Part shown: positions 34,627 through 47,900 of the stretch, in pieces
How positions within the stretch are numbered: the first letter of the stretch is position 1
How the letters are laid out: every line of letters begins with the position of its first letter
Assembly: GCF_040712315.1 (NCBI RefSeq)
Contig: NC_134018.1
Location: 2,266,501 to 2,330,500, forward strand
Direction of reading: 5' to 3'
From: Castanea sativa
Taxonomy: Eukaryota; Streptophyta; Magnoliopsida; Fagales; Fagaceae
Length of the DNA stretch: 64,000 nucleotides
Program-made: the position numbers and the translations under genes
Notes under the pieces: generated by a model
Told to the model about the DNA's origin: nothing
Seen by the model: only the letters and a program-made list of their open reading frames with translations
The model's database searches: none

Positions 34627-35031
34627 CTACTTGATTTTCTGAAGAAAACAAATCCAACTCATCTTGAGTTCTTCAAATTGGGTGGTAAGCATTTGGAGCT
34701 TTGTGTTCTTGACTTTCTTGGTACCTTCATAGGTAGTCTCAAGAATCGTCCAAGCTTCCTTGGCGGTCTTCACATGTGATATCTTGTGAAATTCATCAGT
34801 AGACACACTACAAAAGATAGCATTAATTGCTTTGCTATTGGCATTTGCCAAAGTAAGAGCTGCCTTGTCCTATTCGGACTTCGTTGTTGTGGGTCTAATA
34901 TACTCATTCTCAACAGAATCCCATACAGACTCATCTATAGCACAAAGGAATGCCCTCATACGAACTTTCCAAAAAGCATAGTTGCTCCCATCAAAGTATG
35001 GTGGAGCATTGAGAGATTGTGACCGATCCAT
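34627..35031 (-). pseudogene. Copia-type gag fragment
   Basis: From ATG at 35031 the frame reads MDRSQSLNAPPYFDGSNYAF, WKVRMRAFLCAIDESVWDSV. After an in-frame TAG near 34870 it goes on with ANANSKAINAIFCSVSTDEF and AWTILETTYEGTKKVKNTKL. This is the N-terminal part of a Copia gag (UBN2-type). No zinc knuckle, protease, integrase or RT follows, so the element is truncated on this side at about 34625. It lies just after the LTR and primer site at 35086-36258, in the right order. Confidence 0.85.
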
Positions 35032-35085
35032 CACAAAAAGGGTCTTGGATAGCACTTAGGTAATGAAACCACAGCAAGTGCACCC

Positions 35086-35097
35086 GCTCTGATACCA
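35086..35097 (-). other. Primer-binding site of the minus-strand Copia
   Basis: On the minus strand TGGTATCAGAGC, complementary to the 3' end of initiator tRNA-Met, two bases after the LTR end. Same motif as in the intact Copia at 44788. Confidence 0.85.
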
Positions 35098-35099
35098 AT

Positions 35100-36258
35100 T
35101 GAAAACTCGAATTTGTGTTAAAAACACAAGAGCTGTTTTGACCTCAAACTAAAAATTACGGTTTGATTGATTTTACTCTAACTTAAACTAAGTGCGGAAT
35201 AGAGTAAATGCGAGCGAACAAACAATAAAACTACTCTAAGCCATTTTCAATAAATCACAGCAGTAAAATAAAAGCTAAAAGAGTAGGGAAGAAAAATGCA
35301 AACACAAGATAACACACCGATGTGTTATCGAGGAGGAAACCAAAGAACTCGGCGAAAAACCTCTCCGCCGCCCTCCAAGCGATAAATCGATCCACTAGAC
35401 AATTAGTTGGAATACATGAATAGCAAGAGGTCCTCCAAGCATAATCTACCTAGTGCACCTAAGCCCTCCAAGCTCCTACTCCAACAAAGCTTCTTAGAAC
35501 CGTGTCTTGTCTAGTTTTCCTGATCCCGCAATGCACCCGATTGCATCTGCCAAAGCTTGGCTTCTTCCAATGCTTCCTAGCAACACCAAAACCTCACTTG
35601 ACACTCAGTATGGGTGTGGTAAGTGTTTGGGCTATCAAGCTCTCAAGGATTTGGAAATGAAGAGGTAGGAGTAGAGGAAAACCATAATGGATGGTGTAGA
35701 AAATTGTGGGTACGACAATCTCACACTCTTCAAGGGTTTATGGCCAGGGTTTTCTCTCTAAAAAGCTCTCTACTCAATATGTGGGTAATGATGGTATATA
35801 TAGTGTATATAAGGATGTAGTGGAGCAGATATGACAAAATAACAAAACAGACTATTTCACGAGTATCTCGCGGAAATGCCTTACCTACGAGACATTCGCG
35901 AAAACCAGCTATCACCATCTTTCTTGACTCTTCGCATTCCAATTATGTGCTGAGCACATGCCTCACTTTGCGGGAAGGCTACTCGCAAGCTACCCACGAA
36001 AACTTCTTTTATCTTCAATAGTTGCCTTGAGTCTTCACACACTCTCTCTCTCACACACACAACTCTTACAAATAAATCCCACATGAAATACATGGTACAA
36101 AAGATTGAACAAAATCACAATCAAATTTGGCCGGAATTAAAACCAACGCAAAATAGTTATATATTACAACTTTACAATACCTATAGACTCTAGGATCTAT
36201 ATCTAAAAAAGTTTGTATTCACGATTTGTCAATTGTTCAAAACTTTTAGAACCTAACA
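35100..36258 (-). mobile_element. LTR B of the minus-strand Copia relic, 1159 bp
   Basis: On the minus strand it runs from TGTTAGGTTCTAAAAG (36258) to CGAGTTTTCA (35100). It is preceded by a purine tract (AAAGGGAGAGAT) like a PPT and followed by a PBS, so it has the marks of both a 3' and a 5' LTR. A TATA-like CTTATATACACTATATATA occurs near 35790-35810. The related solo LTR at 55.7-60.5 kb shares TTGCGGGAT, GGCTTAGGTGCA and GGATC(G)ATTT blocks in the same order. Confidence 0.8.
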
Positions 36259-39074
36259 ATCTCTCCCTTTGGAAATTCGTGACAAAACTTACATACAAAA
36301 TGAAATGCTCAAATACAAGAAAAACCCAATACAATAAAATGCCCAAATACAACAAAAATTCTAATTTAAGACTCCTAACCTAGAAGTTGCAAGATGAGGT
36401 AGAAGGTCTTGATTAGAATGTACCTGTCTTTCTTGAAACACTCAAAAGAACACATTACCGCATGTGTGGAAAGAAAGACATATAAACAATATTAAACACA
36501 AATATAAAAACAAAAGTAAACTAACTCTCCCCCTTAGATAGATACATCAAAAAAACTTTTTATATTCTCCCCCTTTCAAAATCAATTTCAACTCCCCCTA
36601 AACAAAACAAACAGGATTCCCACATTTCATCTATTTCTCCCATTTTTTGTCACGTATTGACAAAGACAACTCAAACAAAGAGTAAACAGAAAACATACAC
36701 AACAAAAGTCAAGAGAAAATAGAGAATCAAGGGAAAAAAAAAAAGAATCCAGCTCTATAGAGAATAGAGGCAACTCCCCCTATAAAGAGCAACAACTCCC
36801 TCTAAGAACAACAAAGGTTACAAAAACTTTTCTTCTCCTATAAAAATAGGGAAAACAAAACATGTTTTAGGAAAAACAGTTTTGGGAAAAATTTAGGAGG
36901 TGGGGAAAAATTAAAAGAAACATAAGTTGAGAATATACTTGAAAAAAATATTCTCTCTTTCAAAATATGCAAACTTGACATTATGTGACCCATAAATATA
37001 TGCATGCAATGTGTTTAAGAGAAACTATTTGCACATTGATTATCTATCATATCTCTTAAGAAAAATATTTTCTGCAGTTCACACATAAAACTAGCATATG
37101 CTAAAAAGTACATTACTAAAAAATTAATCAATCAATTTTTATATCAAGTTGAGTACCCATAGCTAAGTGTATGCATGTTATGTGTGAAAATAATGAGAGA
37201 TATGATTGCAAAACTGCAAGATGGATACAAAAAACAATGCAATGCATGTGAATCCTAAACATAAATGATGCATGAAAAAAAATTTGGTCAAAAACTTAGA
37301 AACTGAAAATTTTTTAGTTTCAATCGGTCAAGTATCGATCGAATACCAATTGAGTCAGGCAAAAGCAAGCTTCAAAAACCTGGAAATTTTCAACTGATCG
37401 AAAATCACACTCGATCGATCGAAATTCTGGAAAACTGAATTTTTTTGAAAAATTGCAGAAGATTATGCAGAAACTACTCAAACCAAGGAATTTCATGAAT
37501 GAAATGCATGAGAATGAGTTTAAATGTTTTTCAAAAACATGAGATTTCAACTCAGAACTTCAAAACAAGGTTTTTAATCATCAAAAACACAATTTTTGCC
37601 AACCCTTAAACATATTTTGCATCAAACACCATAGAAAACATAATCTTGGATGGCCAAACTAGATTCACACACAATTTCATGTACAAAACTTAGCAAAGAA
37701 TAACTTGTGAAGTGTATGTAACTAGTAAAAGCATGAGATACATGTAGGGTGATTTGTAGATAGTAATCAATCACAATTTCTACATTATTCATCACATAAG
37801 TTTGAAAGTGACTATCACCTAAAGAGTTACATCATATAACTCCCACATCTCCTAGAAAACAAGCTTGCAATCATGTATTTTTTATTTATTTATTTTAGCC
37901 TTATAGTGTACATGCTTTTTTTTAATCTATTTTAACGCTACACCTTATTTTCTTTTTGTGCATGTACTACACTTTCTCAAGCACAAAATCTTATGATATG
38001 CACTAAGGTGTTCATGATTGACTAGTAAACAGTGGTGAGATGGTTATTTATGCCTTTCTCTTAGGATTTTTTAGACTTTACAATCAAAAGCGTGTGACTT
38101 CAAAATCAGTATCATGTGATCAAAAACTATAAACAACTCCCACACAACATACATTATATAGCTAAAACTAGCAAAGTGCATGAAAAATAAGCTCATTAAA
38201 GCTAAACAAGGTACATAGGCACGTTATGTAAAGATAATATAGACAACCTTGACTACACATCCATGATGTGTAATATAAAAGAAATAAAAATCTTTTTGGT
38301 TTCAAAAAATTTTATGACCAAAACTAAAAGCACACATTATGCTAAATGATTAAAAATGCAAATGCAATGCATGACAGTGCTTAACTAAGTTATAGATGGT
38401 ACACAAACAAGAAATATCATTTTCTTAATTAACCCATGAGTACATGTACAAACTAGTACATACTCATACAAAATCATATTTATCTCAAAATAATCACGCA
38501 CTTAGTTGAGCAATACATACTATTTAAGTTTCTCCACAATGTCAAGTATGTTCTAAATCAAGAGTGAGATATCATAATTCATGTAATTCTCAAGGGGGGA
38601 AAAAAAAAACTAGACACAAAATTAAATATTTTTGTCTTTTTGAAAATTTTCAATGTTTTTGGATTTCTTTAAATAAAAAAAAAACCTAAAAAAAATAAGA
38701 CAACCAAAAACAAAAAGAAAACATAATTACAAATAATTGAAAGAATTACATAAGGGATAAGCCAGCAACACTCACCTTAGATAATCTTTTTTCACCCATA
38801 CAACACGAGTCTTCGGCTTTGTAGGTGAAAATTCATGTGAAGCAAAGTGTATTTGAGAGATTACACCAATCTTCTAAGAAAGACTAAAATCTTACAAATT
38901 CCTTTCACAAACCTCAAAAAGATCAACTGAAATAATATTGTCCTTTTTATTCAAATCATCACAATAAAAAACAGTAAGACACTTAAAATTATCCATTATA
39001 ACAAGGATCAAGAATCAAGGATCAACTCTAGGTATAATAACCTAAATTAAGAGCTAACCCGCTCTGATACCACT
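36259..39074 (-). mobile_element. Internal region of a Copia relic, coding mostly lost
   Basis: A PBS (TGGTATCAGAGC on the minus strand, 39061-39072) opens the region and a PPT-like AAAGGGAGAG closes it next to LTR B. Near 38770-38840 a short frame reads SPTKPKTRVVWVKKDYL, like the segment after the gag zinc knuckle of Copia polyproteins. The other 2.5 kb is AT-rich, with several purine-rich AGGGGGAG-type tracts (minus strand, 36525-36600 and 36770-36800) and GATCGATCG motifs near 37400, and has no RT, integrase or protease. Confidence 0.65.
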
Positions 39075-39939
39075 TGTTAGTTTTTAGATCCCAATAAACT
39101 AGATTGTTTAACCTAATTAATTAATCAAGAGAATACTTAGGTTTATTATTCAGGTCTAGGTTAAAACAAAACAATCATATCATGCAAAGCAACGGAAAAT
39201 AAAAAACATAATGATATGATCATCTAAGAAAACCAAACCGGTAAAAAATCTGGGGAGGATTTAACCTAACTATCCTCAAAGTAAAAATAGATCCACTATG
39301 AAAGAATTGAAATTTTTACAATAGAACTTAGACCACTAACATCCTATTGCTACTTCAAGTAAAAAACTTACTGTCACGACGACATAACAGCTTAGAGTCC
39401 ACGGATTACTTCTTTCCTTGATCTGTAGCAACCACAAGTTCTCCTACTTGTGACTTTGAGACTCCACTCAAAGGTTTCAGATCTTCTTTAAAGTTCTTTA
39501 TGCAGCAATTGAAGAGATCAACAAGTTCTTGAAGTGAATCTTGATCTTGATAACCCTAAGTGGTGTATGAAGGTAAATACCTCTAGATCTCACAAAAGAT
39601 TTAACACACAACTATCCAAAGACTTTTTAAAATGTAGCTAAGGTTTTTCTTTTTATACTTGGAGTAAAACACAAAACCCTACACGTCAAACAGGCTTGGG
39701 CTGAATTGGAATTTCTGCAAAAAAAATAAATATGCACGTGTTTCAATTAGTCGAGCTTGTTTTTCGATCGGTCGAACCAAACAGTTTCTGAACTCTTCTT
39801 TCTGCAGCTTGTATATTCTTGAATCTTGACTTGTATCACCTTGAGCATTGTCTAATAATACTTATAGACTCTAGGATCTATATTCAGACAAGTTTGTGTT
39901 CACGATTTGCCAATTGTTCTAAACTTTTAGAACCTAACA
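39075..39939 (-). mobile_element. LTR A of the minus-strand Copia relic, 865 bp
   Basis: Minus strand TGTTAGGTTCTAAAAG at 39939 to CTAACA at 39075, followed by two bases and a PBS. The first ~85 bases match LTR B closely (AGATCCTAGAGTCTATA); the rest does not, and the lengths differ by about 300 bases. A and B are therefore not the ordinary LTR pair of one element. Confidence 0.75.
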
Positions 39940-40571
39940 CGTGCTTAGGATTATATTTCTGTAAGAACGATGACTATCCACACCTTCCTTCTGACAGTAT
40001 AGATACGTGCTTGGATGATAGCCAAAGTAATCGAGCGTTGTGAATGGAAGTAGTGATATGAAAGACCACTCACCATAATCCCCTATTGCTGTATTACAAA
40101 AAAGGATAAACACATTTCTGCACTTGAAAACATTTACCGAAACACTATAATTTTGAGATAGTTTGAGGGAGAAAGAGAATAGCTAGGAGACGTGAGAGTT
40201 TTATGTGATTCGGCCACAATGCCTACATCCATGGTACAAGAACCCATCCAATTACATTTTCTTCATTCACTTAGATGATAATACATTCCAATAGAACAAA
40301 CTTTAATAAGGGGAATTGCATACACAAATCAAGCACTATTTGAATTTTGAATTGAAATTAAACAATTAGCAAAATGAATTTGCAATAAGATGCAAACAAA
40401 ATAACAGTAACATCTATGTTAATTAAAACCATACCACAGTGGTTCTTCAACAACCATGTTGAACTCTTCGTGCCAGGTAGATATAGAAAGAACTTCGAGG
40501 AGCAGGTTATCCCATCACTTAAAGAACGAATTAATGGATTGTTTCCAACAGTCCAACAATATTTCTTGCTG
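39940..40571 (-). other. Duplicated 3' flank of the 50.5-53.1 kb NLR (empty-site copy)
   Basis: 39940-40118 matches 44110-44299, and 40119-40571 matches 50036-50506. In other words this copy is continuous where the other is split by the Copia insertion: TATTACAAAAAAGGATAAAC runs straight into ACATTTCTGCACTTGAAAAC. Confidence 0.85.
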
Positions 40572-40947
40572 TTAGTCCAAGAATTCTATAAGTTCTTCTG
40601 GAACACTCGTTTCCTCTATACGGGTGAGAGTACTAATTGCTATACGCACCATGGTAAGACTGTCGCCTTTTTCTATAGTCAGCGTTTGAAGTTTAGGCAT
40701 TGCTAGTCCCGGAATGACTACACACTTCAACCACCTGCATTTTTCAATTACTAATTTCCTTAGTTCCAAAAACCATCCTGCTCGAAATTCAAGTACCTCA
40801 CCACTGTAAGCATCATGCAGATGGAGCACCTTTAGAGAAGGCAAATCCCAAAGAACCTCAAGGGGGCTTTTCGCCAGTTGTGACTGTCTGAGCTCTAATT
40901 TAAACAAACCATTCAGTGAAAGAATCCATTCTAGAATGTTGTGCAAC
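40572..40947 (-). pseudogene. C-terminal LRR fragment duplicated from the NLR at 50.5-53.1 kb
   Basis: The 124-residue frame differs from the end of the intact NLR at only a few positions, for example LVIEKCRW against LVIEQCRW, TIEKGDS against TIDKGDS, and NILEWIL against NIPEWIL. Similarity breaks exactly after GCAACCTCCCT at 40952, where an unrelated LTR-like block begins. It holds the last ~120 codons and the native stop and cannot make a receptor on its own. Confidence 0.88.
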
Positions 40948-40949
40948 CT

Positions 40950-41711
40950 CCCTTGCTAAGGAGCTTCCTTTTTGGATCCTCAATAGTATACTCCCTTGCT
41001 AAGGAGCTACCAAATGTGCACTGTCCCCTTTTCTGGGACCGTCCCTTACTAAGGACTAGCTGCAATATGATTGTCCCTTGCTAAGGACTAACACAATACT
41101 GAGCTTTTTAATCACGACTTGCCATAGGTTTTCAAAACATATTCAAGATGCTCACATAAATAATTCATTCATAATTCTCAAAATATCAATATATATCCAC
41201 ACATATAAGTTTAAATAAATTTAGGTTGTCCCACATGTTTTTCGTAAAATGAATATTCAACGTGCACATCAAGCATTTATAAAGTATCAATTTATATATA
41301 ATATCAACATATTTATTTGATATAGAATAGTTTAATAATCAAACACTGTTTTGGGAAAACCCCCAAAATTAGCAAACACCACTTACCTCTTAGTTGCAAA
41401 AATAAAGGAAATCAACCTCCCTTGAATCACAACAAATCTGTAGAATTAGAACCTAGCAACACCAAAAATAGGTTCGTCAATACACAATTTCCCACTTAAA
41501 AATCTATTTTCATGCATAAACGGTTTTATTCTACACAAAATTGTTATATCCAAAATCCTCTATTTATTCACTTAACTATCCAATTTAATATTGGAAGCCA
41601 CGTATAGCCTTAATTTATCCATCTAGTTGCTTAGCATTCCCACTTGATGCTGCTGTGTATTGACTCTAATATTATATATATACATCAAGTGGGATATCTA
41701 TTGACTCTAAC

Positions 41712-41753
<42 letters not shown>

Positions 41754-42469
41754 CTAACATGGCTCCCACGTACAAGCCTTAATTCATTCATCTAGTTGCC
41801 TATTCCCCCATTAAAGCTGCTGGACAAGTTTTAGAAAACAATAAAATAGTGATAGTTGATTTGGTCAACAATGGAGGCTATGTGTGAATACATATTAACA
41901 CAAGCACCCTTATCCCTTTAACATAGTCACAAAGTCCAAGCCTATTACTCTATTGGTTCAATTTCAAAGTCCATGGTGACCATACAGCTATATATATACA
42001 ATTCCTACTACAATAATCATCATGGTCTGCTAGAGAAGCCAAAACTCCCTTTTAAAGTTTTAATTCTTCATAGTAAAAAATTATTATACATATATCTATT
42101 CAATCAAATATAGGGAGCCATGTAGAAGCCTTAACTATCAATCTAGTAGCCTATAATTCCCATGATGCCGTTGGACTTGTTTTAGCCAATAACAAAAAGG
42201 TGATGGTTGATTCGGTCAACAATGGAGGCTGCACTCTTTTCTATTAGTATAGAGATAGTCTAGGTTCATAACAATTTCTACCTATGACTATTCCAACTTC
42301 TTAAATCTAGAGCATTAGAAAATCATACCTATAGACTCCAACTCAACGCCACAACGAAGAAAGCAGAGTTCAATAGTTGGCTGAAGCAAAAGGAAATACA
42401 CGTGTGACCAAAGAGGAAGAAAGCTAGGGTTTTATTTATTTAATTTTTTTTTTTAAAGCTTAACAAGGC

Positions 42470-42521
<52 letters not shown>

Positions 42522-42673
42522 TTATGTCACCTCACTTGGACTTCATATTCCAAAGTATATATCTTACTTTTAATATCTTAGGCCTAAATCAATTTAATCC
42601 ATTTAATTGTAGGCCTCTTTTATAATTTAAGTATAATAATTAAATTGGTATAAAAAAAATATGGGGTGTTACA
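40950..42673 (-). mobile_element. LTR-like block joined to the NLR fragment
   Basis: On the minus strand it starts TGTAACACCCCATATTTT at 42673, a common beginning of plant Gypsy LTRs. Its far end carries CCTTGCTAAGG-like motifs at 40951, 40994, 41044 and 41076. Inside are (TA)n runs at 41713-41748 and 42472-42521 and a duplicated pair of segments with GTTGATT(T/C)GGTCAACAATGG (41857 and 42206). No coding. Target duplication was not found, so the class is tentative. Confidence 0.5.
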
Positions 42674-42689
42674 ACGTGGGTCTGCCACT

Positions 42690-43250
42690 AGTGGTAATAA
42701 AAACAGTAGAATTTTGAAATAGTTTGAAACAATAGAATTTTGAAATAATTTGAGGGGAAAAAGAGAAGACGGAAAATGTGAAAGCTTTTCTTGATTTGGC
42801 CACAAGGCCTACATCTACAAGACAAGAATCAACTGGTTACATATTCATTTACTTAGATAATAAGAACCAAATATTTGAATGGGAACTACATACAGAAATC
42901 AATCACAATTTTAATATTGAAATTAAACAATTTGCAAATGAATTTGCAATAAGTTACATTTTATGGTAATGCCTAACAAAAGAAAGCTACAATGATAATG
43001 TTTAGGTAGGGAAGCTACTTTCGATCGCCCTTTTCAACCTATTTTCTTTAAATAAATATATATATATATATATATTCGTTATATTTTTCTCAGGCACTTT
43101 CAATTACAAGTTCGAACTTGGGACCCCTATTTCTTAAACCACTTGGGTGTAAGCCCAATGACCACTAGATCGCCATCCAGCTCAATGGTCGTCTATAATG
43201 TATATTGTTAAACCAAGTTTCTCTTATTTGCATGTAAGAGATAATAATTG
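42690..43250 (-). repeat. Copy of the NLR 3' flank, partner at 61.0-61.5 kb
   Basis: TTTGGCCACAAGGCCTACAT and the following ~450 bases, including GAATTTGCAATAAGTTACAT, a (TA)n run and GTAAGCCCAATGACCACTAG, match 61022-61490. The first part also resembles 40.20-40.27 and 50.13-50.20 kb downstream of the NLR (TTCGGCCACAAAGCCTACAT). Confidence 0.75.
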
Positions 43251-44299
43251 CAACAGAATAGAATAACTCCATTTTAGGCTTTACTTACTTTTTTAGAGGT
43301 CAAGATTCTCTTGATTTTGAGGTTATTTTATTATGGAGTTCTTAAAATTCTATTAATTTATTTTCAAACAAAATATTTGGATTTTACCAAGTTATCAATC
43401 TGTAAACAAAAGTCAATATCATTTTTTCTATTAAAAAAAAATTAACTAATATCTATATGTGAGGTGTCATGTACTACCGTGGATAACCAAGCATCTCAGC
43501 CATTCATGCTACTTTCTCTAATGTTTTATCAAAGGTATCAAAAAAAAGAAAACCATTCAAGGTAGTTTCAATTTTCAAATAAGCATTGTGCCTATTATTC
43601 AACGACTCCATTACATATTTCCTAATTCGTCTTATTATGTGAGCGAAAAATTGGAGGAAGGAAACGATGTTGAGGTTCAATGGGGTGTACTGAAGTTGAG
43701 GTTCTACATTAACTCATTACTAGTCTTCTTAGCGGTGACTGAGGCTCTGAAATGACCCAAAAGATTAGGCAAATTCAGGATTGAGATTGACAATCCATTG
43801 ATCATCATTTACAATGAAGGTGAGGATTTGGAGCTGAATGATTGATGACACTCTGAGGCTGGAAACAAAGTGTATGTCAATAGGGTCATTTCCGCATTTG
43901 CAACGGCCAATCCCAATAAAATTTAGCAGTATCTGCCAAATAATGTATTATTCTTAACACTATATAAAGGATTTTGGATTGTAACCTTCAGGAGATGCAT
44001 TTATTATTTGCAATGCCACTAGCAATATTCAACCACAAATAAAAATCTGCAATTCCACTGTATATTCATACAACAACCATCATATATCTATAACTACTAG
44101 AATGTAATCCATGCTTAGGATTATATTTTCTGTCAGAACAATGACTATCCACACCTTCCCTCTTAACACTAAAGATATGTGCTTGGATGATTGATAGCCA
44201 AAGTTAATGGAGCGTTGTGAATGGAATTATGGAAGTACCGATATGAAAGACCACTCACCATAATCCCCTATTGCTATATTACAAAAAAGGATATACACA
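43251..44299. other. Noncoding interval and left half of the split NLR flank
   Basis: 43650-43930 has balanced composition with short frames such as KFRIEIDNPLIIIYNEGEDL and GNKVYVNRVISAFATANPNK (+ strand) broken by stops; a coding relic of unknown type is possible. 44105-44299 matches 39940-40118 and is the left side of the Copia insertion site. Confidence 0.4.
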
Positions 44300-44787
44300 T
44301 GTTAAAACTGCAGGGCATACTACAGGGCAGAGTGGCATGAGACAAGCTGCAAGTCTGCTAAGTGATGTGGCAGTTGCTGAGACAAAGAGCACTAGCCAAG
44401 ACACAAACGTGCTAGGATGTGCAGCACTTGCTGATGAGCAATGCAGGGATCAAGCCACACAGCAAGCATCAAAGACTGACTTGATTGGCATTGAGTTTTT
44501 GGAAGTAATTGAAGCAATGCCACATCATGTTTTGTTCAATAGCACTGAAGACTTAGATTCCGTAATTTTAGGAGGTTGTTAGTTTTTTGGTTGCCACGTG
44601 TACATTCTAGAAGATTCAGTAACTGATTGTAACTGTCTTTGGCGCCATTTCTTCTGGTTGTTGGTTGTTCACTGTGTATATAAACAGGGCAATATGTATT
44701 ATTTAGTCAAGTTTTTCCATTCTTGTAATCTCTTCTTCAATCAATAAAATTCTCTCAGTTTATTTAGATTTCTCTCAGTTTTTTTCA
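44300..44787 (+). repeat. 5' LTR of the Copia element
   Basis: TG...CA bounded. Contains a TATA box (TATATAAAC, near 44677) and AATAAA at 44743-44748, so U3, R and U5 functions fit. A CACGTG G-box-type core lies at about 44595 (GCCACGTGTAC), a possible stress or light element. It also carries an open frame for about 93 residues, the same one that ends the polyprotein in the 3' LTR. Confidence 0.95.
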
Positions 44788-44799
44788 TGGTATCAGAGC
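44788..44799 (+). other. Primer-binding site
   Basis: TGGTATCAGAGC directly after the 5' LTR, complementary to initiator tRNA-Met, the usual primer of plant Copia elements. Confidence 0.95.
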
Positions 44800-44943
44800 A
44801 GCTAGCACAGGTTACACTGATTTCCTAGCTTTTTCTTCCATTCCAAACAAGAATTTTTCCTCGAGAAAATTTCTTTTGTTCTGAGAAATCTTTTGGAGAA
44901 TTTCTTTTCTTTTCTTTTCTTTCTTCAATCTTGAAATTCATTC

Positions 44944-47900
44944 ATGGCTTCTGCTGAAGGAAGTGATCACTCCGATCCTACAAACACTCAAACCACGCAT
45001 CCAGTCTCCAATTCCAATACAGAGACCAATTCGCCCAATCCTTTTTTGCTAAGTGCAAGTGAGAATCCAGGTCATGTCTTGGTCACTCAGCCATTGTTGG
45101 GGATGAAGAACTACCAATCTTGGTCTAGGGCTATGGTTTTAGCACTCACAGCCAAGAAAAAGATAGGTTTCGTGAATGGAAAGATTGAGAAACCTGAAAT
45201 TGATTCTTCGGTGTATGAAGATTGGGAAAGCTGTAACACAATGGTGTTGTCTTGGTTGATCAATTCCATGCATGTGGATGTTTCAAGCAGCATCATGTAT
45301 TGTGAGACTGCGAGGGAGATGTGGCTTGAGTTGCAGCGAGTATTCTCACAGGGAAATGGACCAAAAATTTATAATCTTCAGCAAGAAATCTCACAGATAA
45401 CTCAGTGTCAATTGTCAGTAACTGAGTATTATTCTAAGTTCAAGAAGCTTTGGGATCAATTGCTTCATTATGAGCCTTTACCAGCTTGTACTTGTGGGGC
45501 AATGAAAATACTCCGTACTGCTCATGAGAAGTCTTATGTGATGAGGTTTCTAATGGGGCTCAATGAGAATTTTGAGATTGTAAGGAGTCACATTCTCATG
45601 CTTGAGCCATTCCCATCAATGAGCAAGGTGTATGCTTTGATCCTTCAAGAGGAATCACACAAAGGCATTGGTCATGGTCAGGGTTCTACCTTCACACCTA
45701 AGCCTGACTCAGTGGCAATGTATGTCAATACTAGAGGAAATTATGGCAGTAAAGGTGGCCCTAAGAAGGATAGGCCCTTATGCACCCATTGTAACATGCT
45801 TGGACACACGGTGGACAAGTGTTACAAGCTCCATGGCTATCCACCAGGTTACAAGCACAAAGGGAAGATCAATGCCAGTGCAAATCAAGTCACCTATCCA
45901 CAAGGTGCTTCTGATGCATCTGCTCAGTGTCCCATTACCAAGGCACAGTGTGAGCAGTTGCTTGCCTTTTTCAACTCTGGTTTGGTTACTGATCAAGGTT
46001 ACAATCATCATGCTGCATCTGTTAGTACAAGTGGAGGTGTCTCTGGTTTGGTTACTGAAGCTTGTGGTGTGTCTGCTGCAACTGGTGTGTCTTCCTCATC
46101 AGATCATGCCAATTCCAATTTTATTAACACTATGTCAGGTATCACCTCAAATTTTTCCTTCAAACCTACTTTGCAACATTCTATATTTTCTGCCAAAGTA
46201 GTTGATAGAGATCATTTCCATACCTCTGATTGGGTCATAGACACAGGGGCTACTGACCATATGGTGCATTCTGTCACTTGTTTTACTTCTATCACCACTA
46301 CTTTGAACACTCATGTTAATCTGCCTAATGGTGAAACAGCCTTAGTCACACACATTGGTACTGTGAAGATTTCAGCAAAACTCACTCTTTACAATGTGTT
46401 GTGTGTACCATCATTTAGTTTTAACCTCATCTCTGTTAGTCAGTTAGCAAAGTCTACTTCTTGTTGTCTTATCTTCTTTGGGACATTGTGTTTCATCCAG
46501 GACCTTGCTCATTGGAGCACACTTGGTCTGGGTAAGGAATGCAATGGACTCTACTTGCTGGAAAGAGGGAATTCCACTTCACATTTCATATCTGCTTCTG
46601 TTTCTGCAGCAACTTCTTTAGTGCATAACACTCATGTCTGGCATTCTAGATTAGGACATCTGTCTAATGACAAATTAGTTTCAATTAGGAACAATGGTGA
46701 ACCACTTTGTACTTCTATTGAGAACTTTGCTTGTGAGATATGTCCCCTTGCAAAACAAAAACGTTTGCCTTTCAATAAAAGCTCTCAAATTTCCTCTGCT
46801 TGCTTTGATTTGATACATTGTGACTTGTGGGGACCTTTCTCAGTGTCCACCATTGATAATTGCAAATACTTCTTAACAATTGTAGATGATTGTTCAAGGT
46901 GTACTTGGGTTTATTTGTTGAAACATAAGTCTCAAACTCAGTCTGCTTTGGAAGGTTTTTGTACCATGGTGGAGACTCAATTTTCAAAAAAGGTTAAGAC
47001 CATTAGGTCAGATAATGGTACAGAATTTTTCATGAGGGATTTCTTTACTCAAAAGGGTATTTGTCATCAATTGAGTTGTGTTGAAACCCCTCAACAAAAT
47101 GGTGTTGTTGAGAGGAAACATCAACACATCTTGAATGTAGCTAGGGCTCTCATGTTTCACTCTCATTTACCTTTATACCTATGGGGACATGCTGTTCTTA
47201 CTGCTGTTTACCTGATAAATAGAACCCCCTCATCAATTTTATCAAATAAAACTCCTTTTGAAATTTTGTTTGGTCGTCCACCCACTTATGTCCATTTAAG
47301 AATTTTTGGATGTTTATGTTTTGCTTCTACCCTTTCAAATCACAGAACAAAGTTTGCTCCTAGGGCCAAAAGGTGTGTTTTTTTGGGGTATCCTTTTGGG
47401 GTAAAAGGCTATAAGGTTTTAGACCTTGCTACTAACAGTGTGTTTCTTTCTAGGGATGTTATTTTTCATGAACTTTCTTTCCCTTTTGCATCTGTTTCTA
47501 GTCATGTTGCAGATCCTTTTGTGGATGTTGTTGCTCCCTCTTCTTCAGCAGGTAATGATTCCTTTGTTACTCCTATTAGCATCCCTGATCTTGGTCCTTC
47601 TACTACTCTTACTACCTCTTTTCCTCAATCTACCTATAATGATATCATTACTGTTGATCCTATTACTTCTTTCATGTCTACTGATGTTCTAAATAGTACT
47701 AGTCAGGTTTTGCCTATCCCTGCTTCTTCTCCACCAGTTGTATCAGCACCTCCAATGCCTCTCAGGAAGTCAACTAGAGACATCAGACCTCCTGCCTACT
47801 TGCAGGACTATGCCTGTGCTACATTTGCTTCTGGTGCTCCATATGATCTTGATGAGTGCCTCACCTATTCACACTTGGACCCTAGTTATCAATCTTACTT

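Noticed and set aside
44271..44582. Separate 103-codon gene upstream of gag-pol
   Set aside because: It is the 5' LTR copy of the polyprotein tail plus a few flanking codons; there is no independent evidence of a gene.
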